DNA of 64,000 nt from Lachnospiraceae bacterium MA2020 (GTDB lineage Bacteria; Bacillota; Clostridia; Lachnospirales; Lachnospiraceae): assembly GCA_000746015.1 (NCBI GenBank), contig JQKK01000013.1, positions 1 to 64,000 of the forward strand, in the 5' to 3' direction. The notes under the pieces were generated by a model, which searched no databases, was not told where the DNA came from, and saw only the letters and a program-made list of their open reading frames with translations. Made by a program: the position numbers and the translations under genes. This document shows, piece by piece, positions 27,772 through 37,507 of this stretch; position 1 is the first letter of the stretch; every line of letters begins with the position of its first letter.

Positions 27772-29265
27772 ATGAGAGAGAAGAATAAAATTTCGCTTGT
27801 GATAGCGGCTATCCATCTGATCATAGTGACATTTGCTGAGCGGATGGTATTTACAGCGAGAATAGGGGATAAGCCGTTTAACTACTTGGTGTGTAAGGTT
27901 GCTGCGTATATTGTATTGTTTTTGGTCTGGAGGGCTATAATTGTCCACAGTGATAAGACGAAGGCTATACTGAAGTATGCGCTTATATATGCAGTTCCGA
28001 TAGTGGCGGTTTTGGTATTTAAGCTTCCGCAGGGGTTTCTCAGCAATGATGAGACACTTATTTTTTCGGAAGCGAGGAAGCTTGCAGACTACACATGGTT
28101 TTACTATTTGACGACGTATTATTACATTATTTCGATGATGATAATACCTGCATGGTTTGGGCCAATACTTATAAAGGTCGCAATCCAGCTGCTTGTGTGC
28201 GGATACTCGGTATACAGGCTTGAAAAGTATATTGGCTTTAAGTATGGTAAGTTTATATATCTTGCATTTATGATCCCACCTGTACTTGCATATACGACAA
28301 GTGCTCACCGGATACCGATATATTTTTTGCTGTATCTGTTCCTGGTGTTTAAGCTTCTTATGGATAAGATTGAAAATGTTGAGATAGACAATCTTACAAT
28401 AGTATGGATGACATTCCTTGGAGCTGTGCTGACACAGTGGAGAACTGAGGGAATATATCTATTGGCACTTGTTCCGATACTTATGTTTATTGTCTATCCG
28501 GATTTACGCACTAAGAGCGGGGTACTGAGAGTGATACTTATATCACTTCTGATGCAGTATCTTGTGCAGATACCTCAAAATGGTGTATTCCCTATGGGAA
28601 TGGACAGTAAGGCAAACGACAGGATGGGACCATTTTATGCCTACACTATCACAAATATGTTCAGAAATGGTCTTGATGAGGATAAGAATAAAGAAGATAT
28701 AGAGAGAGTAGGAAAGTATCTTGATATTGATACTATCAAAGCAATAAACAGAGATCTTGGAGATATCAATTATGAAGACGTACTTATCCTTTACTATCAA
28801 GGCTATACGGGCAAGAAAGAAGATGCAACCTATGGAGACTATGTTGAATATACAAAGGGCTGCATAAATATTTTCAAGAATAATCCGGATGTCTTGCTCC
28901 GCACAAGGATAGGAGCGTTTGACTACGCGGCAACTCCATATGATATAAAGTGGGAGCAGGGTGGACTAAAGGGCTTTGCATTGTTTTGTGTAAGTATAGT
29001 AAAAACAATAGCTTACAATCTTTATATCCCGCATATTTTGCTGGTTTTAATGGGAATATATGCTATTGTACGCAGACGCTGGTATACGTTCTTTTTGGCA
29101 GGAGGGCTTTTGTGCCATTTTATCATAGTGTTTGTGCTTGCACCTGCATCATATTTCAAGTATTATTTTCCGATATATATGACAATGTATTTCCTTACAA
29201 TACTGGTTATGATAAGTCTGGTCTGGAACAGGAATAATGACAAAAAGGTAACATTCTTGCAATAA
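27772..29265 (+). CDS. Polytopic membrane protein, possible lipid-linked sugar glycosyltransferase
   Basis: A 497-residue protein with about ten membrane segments. The first extracellular loop has an Asp-Glu pair (LSNDETLIFSEARKLADYTW), a layout seen in GT-C/GT39-like enzymes that use polyprenyl-phosphate sugars, and a soluble stretch of about 100 residues lies in the second half. The family is not firmly recognised. It opens the surface polysaccharide region. ATG 27772 is chosen because an upstream in-frame ATG (27736) lies inside the ptsH terminator stem. Confidence 0.7.
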   Translation: MREKNKISLVIAAIHLIIVTFAERMVFTARIGDKPFNYLVCKVAAYIVLFLVWRAIIVHSDKTKAILKYALIYAVPIVAVLVFKLPQGFLSNDETLIFSEARKLADYTWFYYLTTYYYIISMMIIPAWFGPILIKVAIQLLVCGYSVYRLEKYIGFKYGKFIYLAFMIPPVLAYTTSAHRIPIYFLLYLFLVFKLLMDKIENVEIDNLTIVWMTFLGAVLTQWRTEGIYLLALVPILMFIVYPDLRTKSGVLRVILISLLMQYLVQIPQNGVFPMGMDSKANDRMGPFYAYTITNMFRNGLDEDKNKEDIERVGKYLDIDTIKAINRDLGDINYEDVLILYYQGYTGKKEDATYGDYVEYTKGCINIFKNNPDVLLRTRIGAFDYAATPYDIKWEQGGLKGFALFCVSIVKTIAYNLYIPHILLVLMGIYAIVRRRWYTFFLAGGLLCHFIIVFVLAPASYFKYYFPIYMTMYFLTILVMISLVWNRNNDKKVTFLQ

Positions 29266-29293
29266 GCTGGTATAAGTATTAAAATAAATGAAT

Positions 29294-29322
29294 ATGACTT
29301 TGAGAAGAAAAACTACTATATA
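29294..29322 (+). promoter_or_regulatory. Possible promoter of rfbD
   Basis: ATGACT (29294-29299) and TATATA (29317-29322) with 17 bp between; the -35 box matches consensus at four of six positions. Confidence 0.4.
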
Positions 29323-29340
29323 AAAATCGGTGAGGTAGAA

Positions 29341-30213
29341 ATGAAAAAACTTTTGATCACAGGAAGCAATGGACAGCTTGGAAGAGCTATCAATATCGAG
29401 CTTGCAGGCAACAGCGAATATGAATTATACAATACTGATGTAGCTGAGGGAAATGGCATACATTCACTTGACATCACAGATGTAGATGCTGTTACATCAC
29501 TGGCAAAGGAGATCAAGCCTTATGCTATCATCAACTGTGCAGCTTATACTGCAGTAGATGCACAGGAGAAGGACAGGGATCTTTCATACAAGATCAATGC
29601 CATCGGACCAAGAAACCTTGCTATAGCAGCGTCAGATACAGGTGCTAAGCTTGTTCACATTTCAACTGACTATGTATTTGCAGGTGACGGAAACAGACCA
29701 TATACTGAGTTTGATAAGACAGGCCCTGTAAGTGCTTACGGTATTACAAAGCTCGCAGGAGAGAATTTCGTGAAGCAGTTTGCTCATGACTTTTTCATCC
29801 TTCGTACAGCATGGCTTTATGGCGATGGAAAGAACTTTGTTAAGACAATGCTCCGTCTTTCAGAAAACCATCCTGAGGTAAGCGTAGTAAACGATCAGCT
29901 TGGTACACCTACAAGCACTAAGGAGCTTGCAAGAGCTATACATTCACTTCTGCCTACAGAAAATTATGGACTTTTCCACGCTACATGTGAAGGCTCTACA
30001 AACTGGGCAGACTTTACAGAGGAGATCTTCCGTTTAGCAGGTAAGGATACAAAAGTAAATCACGTTACAACAAAGGAGTATGCAGCGATCAATCCTCAGA
30101 CAGCTCCACGTCCTGCATATTCAATCCTTGACAACTACATGTTCCGTCTTACAGGTGGCTACACATTTGCAGACTGGCATGATGCTATTGAAACATACAT
30201 AAAAGAAATGTAA
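29341..30213 (+). CDS. rfbD: dTDP-4-dehydrorhamnose reductase
   Basis: A 290-residue short-chain dehydrogenase of the extended type. The NADPH-binding loop GSNGQLGRAI is at residues 8-17, and the catalytic YxxxK is in SAYGITKLAGE; STDYVFAGD and LRTAWLYGDGKNFV are typical of RmlD/RfbD. It makes dTDP-L-rhamnose, a likely building block of the polysaccharide whose genes follow. rfbA, rfbB and rfbC are not in the window, so they would have to be elsewhere. Confidence 0.92.
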   Translation: MKKLLITGSNGQLGRAINIELAGNSEYELYNTDVAEGNGIHSLDITDVDAVTSLAKEIKPYAIINCAAYTAVDAQEKDRDLSYKINAIGPRNLAIAASDTGAKLVHISTDYVFAGDGNRPYTEFDKTGPVSAYGITKLAGENFVKQFAHDFFILRTAWLYGDGKNFVKTMLRLSENHPEVSVVNDQLGTPTSTKELARAIHSLLPTENYGLFHATCEGSTNWADFTEEIFRLAGKDTKVNHVTTKEYAAINPQTAPRPAYSILDNYMFRLTGGYTFADWHDAIETYIKEM

Positions 30214-30383
30214 TTATGCCAGGGTCTAAAGTCTTTTCCCATGGCAAGCTAGCTTGCCAGTGGGTAACAGACTTTATGACCCGCCCAAATATGAGTGTGG
30301 AGTGGTGCAAAGCAGCACGAAAACACGAATATTTGATAGGATTGTGGGAGTGCAAAGCACGTAACAATCCGTTGGCATAATTA
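30211..30383. repeat. 173-bp four-way-junction palindromic element (RNA structure or MITE-like)
   Basis: The element begins in the rfbD stop codon. A perfect 11-bp closing stem (30211-30221 with 30373-30383) encloses three arms: arm 1 at 30222-30282, with a 12-bp stem bearing one bulge and a 16-nt perfect palindrome at its tip (30243-30258); arm 2 closed by 30286-30292/30329-30335; arm 3 closed by 30339-30345/30364-30370 with an inner GTGC/GCAC hairpin. It is inside an operon, 20 bp before fcl. The terminal repeats would also fit a small non-autonomous transposon. Confidence 0.7.
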
Positions 30384-30402
30384 GTAGGAAGGATTTAAGA
30401 TA

Positions 30403-31350
30403 ATGATAGAGAAAAACGCAAAAATCTATGTTGCAGGACACCGCGGACTTGTAGGATCTGCAATCGTCAGAAGTCTTGAGAAGGACGGATACACAAACAT
30501 CGTAAAGAGGACACACAGCGAGCTCGATCTTACTGATCAGAGGGTAGTATTTGACTTTTTCGCTGAGGAGCGTCCGGAGTATGTAGTGCTTGCAGCTGCA
30601 CATGTTGGAGGCATCAATGCAAACCAGACATGCCCTGCAGATTTTATCTACATCAATTCTATCATTCAGTGCAATGTCATAAAGGCAGCACATGATTACA
30701 AGGTTAAAAAGCTTCTTTTCCTTGGAAGCTCATGCATATATCCAAAGATGGCGCACCAGCCAATATCTGAGAGCGAGCTTTTAACAGGTCCTCTTGAGAC
30801 AACAAACGAGGGATATGCAGTAGCAAAGATCGCAGGTCTTGAGATGTGTAAGTTCTTCAAGCGTCAGTATGGTGATGATTTCATCAGCTGCATGCCTACT
30901 AACCTTTATGGACCAAACGACAACTTCAATCTTGAGACAAGCCATGTTCTTCCTGCACTTATCCGTAAGTTTGATGATGCAAAGAAGAATGGCGCTCCAT
31001 CCGTAGAGCTCTGGGGCACAGGCAGCCCTCTTCGTGAGTTCCTTTACGTTGATGATATGGCTGATGCATGCGTATATCTCCTTCAGAACTACAGTGGTGA
31101 AGAGCATGTAAATATTGGTACAGGTAAAGAGATATCTATCAAAGAGCTTGCTGAGATAGTTAAGGAGACAGTTGGATTTGAAGGTGAGATCGTATGGAAT
31201 TCAGCTATGCCAGACGGTACTCCACGTAAGCTTCTTGATGTTTCCAAGCTCCACAACATAGGCTGGAAGGAAAAGGTTGGTCTTAGAGACGGTATCCGCC
31301 TTGCTTATGAGTGGTATCTTGCACAGGATGAAAAGGATCTTAAAAAATGA
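30403..31350 (+). CDS. fcl: GDP-L-fucose synthase
   Basis: A 315-residue epimerase/reductase that turns GDP-4-keto-6-deoxymannose into GDP-L-fucose. The NADP loop [14 protein letters not shown] is near residue 9, and [14 protein letters not shown] holds the YxxxK pair; [15 protein letters not shown] and [10 protein letters not shown] are characteristic of Fcl/WcaG. The partner GDP-mannose dehydratase (gmd) is not in the window. The product suggests fucose, or a related 6-deoxyhexose, in the surface polymer. Confidence 0.94.
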   Translation: MIEKNAKIYVAGHRGLVGSAIVRSLEKDGYTNIVKRTHSELDLTDQRVVFDFFAEERPEYVVLAAAHVGGINANQTCPADFIYINSIIQCNVIKAAHDYKVKKLLFLGSSCIYPKMAHQPISESELLTGPLETTNEGYAVAKIAGLEMCKFFKRQYGDDFISCMPTNLYGPNDNFNLETSHVLPALIRKFDDAKKNGAPSVELWGTGSPLREFLYVDDMADACVYLLQNYSGEEHVNIGTGKEISIKELAEIVKETVGFEGEIVWNSAMPDGTPRKLLDVSKLHNIGWKEKVGLRDGIRLAYEWYLAQDEKDLKK

Positions 31351-31673
31351 TATTTCGCGTTAGTATAATTCTTGTAGGGATTATTCTACTGCTTACCATG
31401 CGTTTTACTGAGGAGCCGGTCACAAGATTGATTGAGCTCTTCAGCTTTCGCAAGGCAGACACCTCATCAAATATGGATAATGAGGAGGACGACATATTGA
31501 GCAACAAGACGAAGTGGAGACTTATCATATCGGGATATGTGATCTTTATATTATTCGCGATATTTGCAATGGTCTCTATTTTTACACTGAATAAAAAGAT
31601 CAACACTCTGTACGGCAGCATACAGAATCTTGAAGAGACAGTACAAGAGATGCAGGCAGTGTATAGTGATTAA
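31347..31673 (+). CDS. Small membrane protein in the polysaccharide locus, unknown
   Basis: A 108-residue protein with two membrane segments: one at the very N-terminus (residues 3-18) and one at about 58-80, with a charged loop between and a coiled-coil-like tail. The start overlaps the fcl stop (ATGA), so translation is coupled. Family unknown; its position suggests an accessory role in assembly or export of the polymer. Confidence 0.65.
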   Translation: MIFRVSIILVGIILLLTMRFTEEPVTRLIELFSFRKADTSSNMDNEEDDILSNKTKWRLIISGYVIFILFAIFAMVSIFTLNKKINTLYGSIQNLEETVQEMQAVYSD

Positions 31674-31687
31674 TGGAGTGCTGACAG

Positions 31688-32776
31688 GTGACGATTCAGA
31701 TAGTTCTAAGTATCGTAATGATACTCGTTAATATAATTTTATACTTTGTTTTTGGATCGCTGGTAATGGCAATAAATAAAGAAAAACCATTGCGAGCGAC
31801 ACTTTCAGTTTTAGTGGGTTTTTTTGTATACTACTGTTTGTTTGACATTCCATGTCTCATAGTTATGCTGCACTGGAGACCGCTTAGTGTACTTTCTATG
31901 ACATGGGCTGTTATTCTTGTATTGGTAGTGGTCATTTCGGCTGTTATGTCGTTCACACGTTGGAAGAGCGGATTTGCTTCTCTTACACAGTACGTCCGTG
32001 AAAATATGGCATTTTGTATCACAGCTGTAGCAATAGTTGCAGTGCAGATGATATTGATAATGCATGCGTATGAGTTTACATTGGATGCGGCATACTATGT
32101 TGCAAATGTTACCACATCGCTTCGGACCAACACAATGAATATCTATGATCCTTTCACAGGTGACTGGCAGAATCATTTTGAGACAAGGTATCTTTTTGCA
32201 ACCTATACGATGAATGATGCTGTGATGTGCCAGCTGACGGGGATACATCCACTGCTCTGGACAAAGACTATAATGTCCGGGACAGCCGTTATTCTGACAA
32301 ATATCGTTTATTACAAGATAGGAAGAAAGCTATTTGGAAATTCAAACGGCAAGATATTGCTTATGCTGTTCTTTGCCGGAGTACTTAATTTCTTTTATAT
32401 ATCAACCTTCACAAGCTCAAACTTCATGACAACAAGGACTTATGAGGGTAAATCTCTTGTCGGAAATATCGTACTTCCGATGATACTTTATATATTCATC
32501 TGTCTCGGTGAAGATCACAAAAACAGAAAGTACTACCTGATGCTGTTTTTGACATGTATCGGGTCAACTATACTTTCGAGTTCATCAAATATGCTTGTTC
32601 CTGCGACGGTTGCAGTATTTGCACTGCCGCTTGCGATAAGAAAAAAGAGTATCGGAGTACTTGTAAAAAGTGCTTTATGCGTATTGCCATGCCTTTTTAT
32701 GATGGTAATGTATGTTCTGTACGTTAAAGGACTTTTTGTTTTTTATACTTATCCGCCACTTTTTGGCAAACATTGA
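31688..32776 (+). CDS. Polytopic membrane protein (DUF6077-like, N-terminal part)
   Basis: A 362-residue protein with about nine membrane segments; GTG start 15 bp after the previous gene. It resembles, from memory, the N-terminal half of the long DUF6077 membrane proteins of clostridial polysaccharide loci. It ends abruptly after a membrane segment (FYTYPPLFGKH). The next frame starts 8 bp later with further membrane segments and a soluble tail, so one ancestral gene may have been split. Family identification is tentative. Confidence 0.6.
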   Translation: MTIQIVLSIVMILVNIILYFVFGSLVMAINKEKPLRATLSVLVGFFVYYCLFDIPCLIVMLHWRPLSVLSMTWAVILVLVVVISAVMSFTRWKSGFASLTQYVRENMAFCITAVAIVAVQMILIMHAYEFTLDAAYYVANVTTSLRTNTMNIYDPFTGDWQNHFETRYLFATYTMNDAVMCQLTGIHPLLWTKTIMSGTAVILTNIVYYKIGRKLFGNSNGKILLMLFFAGVLNFFYISTFTSSNFMTTRTYEGKSLVGNIVLPMILYIFICLGEDHKNRKYYLMLFLTCIGSTILSSSSNMLVPATVAVFALPLAIRKKSIGVLVKSALCVLPCLFMMVMYVLYVKGLFVFYTYPPLFGKH

Positions 32777-32784
32777 GGTAGTTT

Positions 32785-33669
32785 ATGCAGACACTTAACG
32801 TTCAGGAGAGCGGTTTTTTATATATTTTCAAGTGCATAGGGCTATACAGCGGCGGATGCCTTTATCTTGCATTGTATATTGCGGCACTGATTTTTCTGTT
32901 TAAGAAAGGCACAAAGAGAGACAGGGAGATTTTTTTATACCCATCGCTTGTACTTCTTTTTACTGTGTTTAATCCAGTCTTTCCTGTAGCCATAAATTCA
33001 GTATTTGATATTAATAAAGAGTATTATAGATTTATATGGATAACGCCGGTTGTAATACTGCTGTCATATACGGCATCAAAGATCGTTTTTGAGAATGATT
33101 ATTCAAAGGGAAAAAGAACGATCATAGGTGCAGCTATCACCTGCATACTAATGGGACTTGGTGTGAGTGTCTATGCTAAGGGATATACACCGGCAGCAAA
33201 TATCTACAAGATGCCTGAGGAAGTATTGCAGGTATCCGAAATGATCCACAATCATGCAAATGTAGAGTATCCAAGAGCGCTTTGCGACTACAACATGAAT
33301 ATGGAGATAAGGCAGTATGATGCTTCGATACTGCTTGCGGCTGATCGTGAGCAGTACATGAATGCTGTTGCAGGACAGATCTCTGATGAGATGATCGCGT
33401 CTGAGGGAAACTATCCGGAAAAGCTGCTTGCCATGCTCGTAATGGGAAAAGAGCTCGACTTTGATGTATTTAAGGAGGCTCTTGATGCTACTAATACAGA
33501 GTATATTGTCCTCGATCACTACAGCAGGATGATATATTATCTCGAAAAGGCAGGGCTTAATAAGGTTGGAGAAACCCAGACACGCGTCATAATGCACTAT
33601 GACCTTAAAGATCCTAAAAAGTTTGAGCTTGCAGACTATAGCGAAGTATGGAAAGAGCAGAAATTTTAA
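32785..33669 (+). CDS. Membrane protein, likely C-terminal half of the DUF6077-like protein
   Basis: A 294-residue protein: three or four membrane segments in the first 130 residues, then a soluble extracytoplasmic domain. GAGG at 32775-32778 is a usable ribosome binding site placed over the upstream stop, and the frame differs by two from the preceding gene with a stop at 32779, so translation must restart. This is either a natural two-subunit arrangement or a frameshifted gene with a fortuitous restart. Confidence 0.6.
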   Translation: MQTLNVQESGFLYIFKCIGLYSGGCLYLALYIAALIFLFKKGTKRDREIFLYPSLVLLFTVFNPVFPVAINSVFDINKEYYRFIWITPVVILLSYTASKIVFENDYSKGKRTIIGAAITCILMGLGVSVYAKGYTPAANIYKMPEEVLQVSEMIHNHANVEYPRALCDYNMNMEIRQYDASILLAADREQYMNAVAGQISDEMIASEGNYPEKLLAMLVMGKELDFDVFKEALDATNTEYIVLDHYSRMIYYLEKAGLNKVGETQTRVIMHYDLKDPKKFELADYSEVWKEQKF

Positions 33670-33670
33670 G

Positions 33671-34537
33671 ATGCAGACATTGACAGTTTTTACACCTACA
33701 TACAATAGACAGGATATGCTCGGACGTGTTTATGACAGCCTCAAGGAGCAGACCAATAAAGACTTTGAATGGCTGATAGTAGACGATGGTTCTACAGACA
33801 GCACCGAAGATGTTGTAAAAGGTTTTAAGAAAGAAAATATCATAAATATACGCTATTACAAAAGAGAGAATGGCGGTAAGATGAGAGCGCACAATGATGG
33901 AGTCAGGCATACCGATTCTCCATTATTTGTCTGCCTTGATTCAGATGACTATTTTACAAAGACGGCAGTTGATGATATATTGAGAGCATGGGAAAACGCT
34001 GATGATAAAGAGAGTCTTGCCGGTATAGTTGCCCACAAGGGCAGGAGTGAGACGGAAGTCCTTTATGACCAGAAGTTTCCCGATATTGAGCGAACTACTA
34101 TTTTTGACTTGAAACTGCGTGGATTTAATGGTGAGACAACCTTGATCTTTAGGACAGATATATTGAAAAAATATCCGTTTCCTGAGATAGAGAGGGAAAA
34201 GTATGTCCCGGAGGACTATGTGTATGACCTCATAGGACAGGAGAAAGAGCTGCTTGTATGCCCTAAGATCCTTACCGTCTGTGAGATAGTTGAGTCAGGC
34301 TATACAGACAGCGTTGAGAAGCTCCGCTGGAACAATCCGACAGGCTGGTATCTTTACTATGTTAATCGCGCAAAGTTTGCTCCAAATGGAGTTTTGAAGC
34401 TTAAATATGCGGCACACTGTCTTAGATTTTCTCTTCTTGCTGAGGATAGCTATAAAAGGGAAAACAGGCTGCCATTTTCATTGGTGCTTGCAGGGCTGCC
34501 CGGGGCAATATTACTATCGCTAAGGAGAAAATTATAA
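33671..34537 (+). CDS. Family 2 glycosyltransferase
   Basis: A 288-residue GT2 enzyme. LTVFTPTYNRQDMLGRVYDSL is the N-terminal nucleotide-binding motif, WLIVDDGSTDSTEDVV the first acidic motif and FVCLDSDDYFT the DxD. Sequences such as GFNGETTLIFRTDILKKYPFPEIEREKYVPEDYVYD suggest a compact single-domain enzyme. ATG 33671 lies 1 bp after the previous stop; an earlier in-frame ATG at 33599 overlaps the upstream gene and lacks family similarity. It adds a sugar to the growing repeat unit; the specificity is unknown. Confidence 0.88.
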   Translation: MQTLTVFTPTYNRQDMLGRVYDSLKEQTNKDFEWLIVDDGSTDSTEDVVKGFKKENIINIRYYKRENGGKMRAHNDGVRHTDSPLFVCLDSDDYFTKTAVDDILRAWENADDKESLAGIVAHKGRSETEVLYDQKFPDIERTTIFDLKLRGFNGETTLIFRTDILKKYPFPEIEREKYVPEDYVYDLIGQEKELLVCPKILTVCEIVESGYTDSVEKLRWNNPTGWYLYYVNRAKFAPNGVLKLKYAAHCLRFSLLAEDSYKRENRLPFSLVLAGLPGAILLSLRRKL

Positions 34538-34540
34538 TAG

Positions 34541-35956
34541 ATGAGACGTATGGTTTCAGAAGATGCGGTAAAACGTCTATATACATTACTGGTATGCACA
34601 GCCATGATAGCTGTAGATGCGCTATTGATATGGTGTGCGCTGCACTTCGTTTACAACAATGAGTTTAGGACACAGCTTTATTTTAAAGGTCATCTCTTCG
34701 TAATGGCAATGTACGTCGGAGTACTGCTGTTTTTGGGACGACTCTATGGAGGACTTTTAGTCGGTATCAGGCGCGCAGGGGAAGTAATGTTTTCCTTTGT
34801 GTTTACGGCGATAACGTCAGGCGTGTTTTTCTACCTTGTAGTAATGCTTCTTTCCTATAAGTTTCCTAATCCATTGCCGCTCTGCGGGGCTGTGGCAGGA
34901 CAGATAGCACTTTCCGGTATGTGGATATATCTGACAGCGTGGCTGTATCAGAGGCACTTTAAGCCTTATGATGTTTTGCTGATATACCATGGCAAGTCGA
35001 TACAAAACTTTCGTGATAAACTTGCTACGAGGCAGGATCAGTTTCATATCGCTGAGTCACTAAATATAAAAGAGGGCGAAGAGAGGCTCTGGCAGGCGAT
35101 AGATAAGCACAACACAATCATGCTTTGGGATATACCATCGGGCTACCGCAATCAGATATTTAAGCATTGCTACGAAAAATCAAAGCGCATTTATGTAATG
35201 CCGAAGATATCAGATATCATCCTTAACGGATCTTCACCGGTCAATCTTTTTGATACACCGCTTCTTCGTACGGATGGCAATCCGCTCCAGTATGAGGAGA
35301 GAGTCATCAAGAGAGCTATGGATATACTTTTGGCGCTGGTCCTTATCGTGATCACTTCACCTATAATGATCATCGCGGCATTGGCTATAAAGCTCTATGA
35401 TGGAGGTCCGGCGCTTTACAGCCAGGTAAGATGCACTTTAGGAGAGCGTGAGTTCAGGATCTATAAGTTTAGAAGCATGATAGTAAATGCAGAGAGCAAA
35501 GGAGTTGCTGTACTTGCAGCGGAGTCAGATCCGCGTATCACACCTATTGGAAGATTTATACGTGCCTGCAGGATAGACGAGCTTCCACAGCTCTTTAACG
35601 TGCTCAAGGGTGATATGTCATTTGTAGGACCAAGACCTGAGAGACCGGAGTTCATTGAGAAATATAAACGTACCATGCCGGAGTTTTCATACAGAATGAA
35701 AGTAAGGGCAGGAATTACGGGGTATGCACAGCTATACGGCAAGTACAATACACTTCCGTATGATAAGCTTAAATTTGATCTGTATTATATTGAGCAGTAT
35801 TCATTATGGCTGGATATCAAGATGATGATACTTACTCTCAAGATACTGTTTACCAAGGATAGTACTGAGGGGACTCATGAGACTGTGACAGCTGCGACAG
35901 AAGGGGAAACATCAGATGAAGATGCCAAAGGTTTCAATAATAATACCGGTGCATAA
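34541..35956 (+). CDS. Polyprenyl-phosphate sugar-1-phosphate transferase (initiating enzyme)
   Basis: A 471-residue membrane enzyme of the WcaJ/EpsL/bacterial sugar transferase group. The N-terminal half has four membrane segments and a small cytoplasmic domain; the second half has the conserved catalytic region (RAMDILLALVLIVITSPIMI, YKFRSMIVNAE, RIDELPQLFNVLKGDMSFVGPRPERPEF, KVRAGITGYAQ). It transfers a hexose-1-phosphate to undecaprenyl phosphate, starting the repeat unit. Its end overlaps the next GT gene by 41 bp. Together with the flippase and polymerase candidates this defines a Wzx/Wzy-type pathway. Confidence 0.93.
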   Translation: MRRMVSEDAVKRLYTLLVCTAMIAVDALLIWCALHFVYNNEFRTQLYFKGHLFVMAMYVGVLLFLGRLYGGLLVGIRRAGEVMFSFVFTAITSGVFFYLVVMLLSYKFPNPLPLCGAVAGQIALSGMWIYLTAWLYQRHFKPYDVLLIYHGKSIQNFRDKLATRQDQFHIAESLNIKEGEERLWQAIDKHNTIMLWDIPSGYRNQIFKHCYEKSKRIYVMPKISDIILNGSSPVNLFDTPLLRTDGNPLQYEERVIKRAMDILLALVLIVITSPIMIIAALAIKLYDGGPALYSQVRCTLGEREFRIYKFRSMIVNAESKGVAVLAAESDPRITPIGRFIRACRIDELPQLFNVLKGDMSFVGPRPERPEFIEKYKRTMPEFSYRMKVRAGITGYAQLYGKYNTLPYDKLKFDLYYIEQYSLWLDIKMMILTLKILFTKDSTEGTHETVTAATEGETSDEDAKGFNNNTGA

Positions 35957-36692
35957 TGCCGGCAGATTCATTGAAGATACGATCAGATCCATCATGTCAG
36001 AGACATATCAGAATTGGGAAATAGTGCTTGTAAATGACCATTCTGATGATGACAGCATTAAGCGTATAGGCTACATGATGGAGGAGTTTGCAGAGAAGGG
36101 GATGGCAGATAAGATAAGTCTTTTTCACATGCCCGAAGGACAAAGAGGAGCTGCAAACACCAGAAATTATGGGGTGAAGGAAGCAAAGGGAAGGTTTATT
36201 GCTTTCCTGGACGCAGATGATCTTTTTGAGCCGCCTAAGCTTGAGATGCAGCTTAAGTTTATGAAGGAGAATGATGCAGCTTTTTCCTTTACAGGCTATG
36301 AGTTTGCAGACGAGACGGGCATAGGCATAGAGAAGATAGTCCGGGTACCAAAGAAAATGAGCTATAGATCTGCTCTGAAAAATACGACGATATTCACAAG
36401 TACGGTGATGTTTGATACTAAAAAGATAGATAAGTCATTGATACAGATGCCCGATGTACCAAGTGAGGATACAGCCCTTTGGTGGAAGATACTTAAAGAG
36501 GGGTATACTGCCTATGGACTTGACAGACCGCTGACACTCTACAGGAGAAGTGCGGGTACGCTGTCAGCAAACAAAAAAACAGCGATAGCAAGAATCTGGA
36601 ATCTTTACAGAAATGTGGAGAAGCTGAGTCTGCCATATAGTATGTGGTGTTTTATCTGCTATGCTGTACATGCTGTTTGGAGAAGATTATGA
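35916..36692 (+). CDS. Family 2 glycosyltransferase
   Basis: A 258-residue GT2 enzyme: VSIIIPVHNAGRFIEDTIRSI at the N-terminus, WEIVLVNDHSDDDSI for the first acidic motif and FIAFLDADDLFEPPKLEMQL for the DxD. It is closest in layout to TuaG/EpsE-type enzymes. It starts inside the sugar transferase gene (41-bp overlap), with GAAGATGCCAAAGG context and no strong ribosome binding site, and its stop overlaps the following start (ATGA). Confidence 0.88.
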   Translation: MKMPKVSIIIPVHNAGRFIEDTIRSIMSETYQNWEIVLVNDHSDDDSIKRIGYMMEEFAEKGMADKISLFHMPEGQRGAANTRNYGVKEAKGRFIAFLDADDLFEPPKLEMQLKFMKENDAAFSFTGYEFADETGIGIEKIVRVPKKMSYRSALKNTTIFTSTVMFDTKKIDKSLIQMPDVPSEDTALWWKILKEGYTAYGLDRPLTLYRRSAGTLSANKKTAIARIWNLYRNVEKLSLPYSMWCFICYAVHAVWRRL

Positions 36693-37507
36693 ACGACAAT
36701 ACCCATATGGGAAAGGATAATGCCAGCCGCTTTGAGGTGCTGCTTTCAGCTATGCACCTTAGTGACTGGCATTATATCGACAAGCTGAATATTAAGGGCA
36801 GGGTCACAGTTATAAATCAGTGTGATTCTGAAGGCCGTATCACAGACGACAACGGACGTGTAAAGTTTATCTCGACCAAAGACAGGGGACTTTCAAAGAG
36901 CCGGAATATGGCACTTAGGGAGGCCTCAGGAGAGATATGCATGTTTTGCGACAATGACGTCTGCTATGTTGATGATTATGCTGACAGGATAGTGGGAGAG
37001 TTTGATAAACATCCCGATGCAGACATAATTGTGTTTTTTATAGAGAGACCTGAGAGAAAGGCACCGATTTTTAATTCTGCACAGAAGATGGGCTGGCTTT
37101 CGACCATGAAGATATTTTCACCGGAGGTTGCGTTCAGGCGTGCTGCCGTAAAAGAGGCAGGGCTTTGGTTTGATGAGAGCTTTGGTGCCGGCGCAGAGTA
37201 CAGCATGGGTGAGGAGAATATCTTTTTGTATGACGCAATGCGCGCGGGGCTTAAGATAGTATATGTGCCGGTAAGGATAGCCGGACTTTTAGATACTGAG
37301 TCGACCTGGTTTAAGGGATATACAAAAAAGTTTTTTATCAACCGCGGTGCGGGATATTATCGCATGACAAATATGTTTTATCACATTTTGATATGGCAGT
37401 TTGCGCTTAGAAAATATAAGCTCTATGGCAGTGAGATATCGCCGATCGATGCGATAAAAGCAATGTATGAGGGGGCGAGAGAGTATGCGTCTGTTTCTGG
37501 TAGGTGA
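36689..37507 (+). CDS. Glycosyltransferase, family 2-like with atypical N-terminus
   Basis: A 272-residue GT-A fold enzyme. The first part is unusual (FEVLLSAMHLSDWHYIDKLNI in place of the SIIxPxYN motif), but the later motifs are present: GLSKSRNMALREASGEICMFCDNDVCY, with the metal-binding acidic residues in DNDV. Similar proteins act in the same kind of loci with O-unit or capsule assembly. The ATG at 36689 overlaps the previous stop by 4 bp and is preferred over the ATG at 36644. Confidence 0.78.
   Translation: MNDNTHMGKDNASRFEVLLSAMHLSDWHYIDKLNIKGRVTVINQCDSEGRITDDNGRVKFISTKDRGLSKSRNMALREASGEICMFCDNDVCYVDDYADRIVGEFDKHPDADIIVFFIERPERKAPIFNSAQKMGWLSTMKIFSPEVAFRRAAVKEAGLWFDESFGAGAEYSMGEENIFLYDAMRAGLKIVYVPVRIAGLLDTESTWFKGYTKKFFINRGAGYYRMTNMFYHILIWQFALRKYKLYGSEISPIDAIKAMYEGAREYASVSGR

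Noticed and set aside
27727-28308. Minus-strand frame overlapping the membrane glycosyltransferase gene
   Set aside because: A shadow in opposite strand; no ribosome binding site and basic, Tyr/Cys-rich composition.
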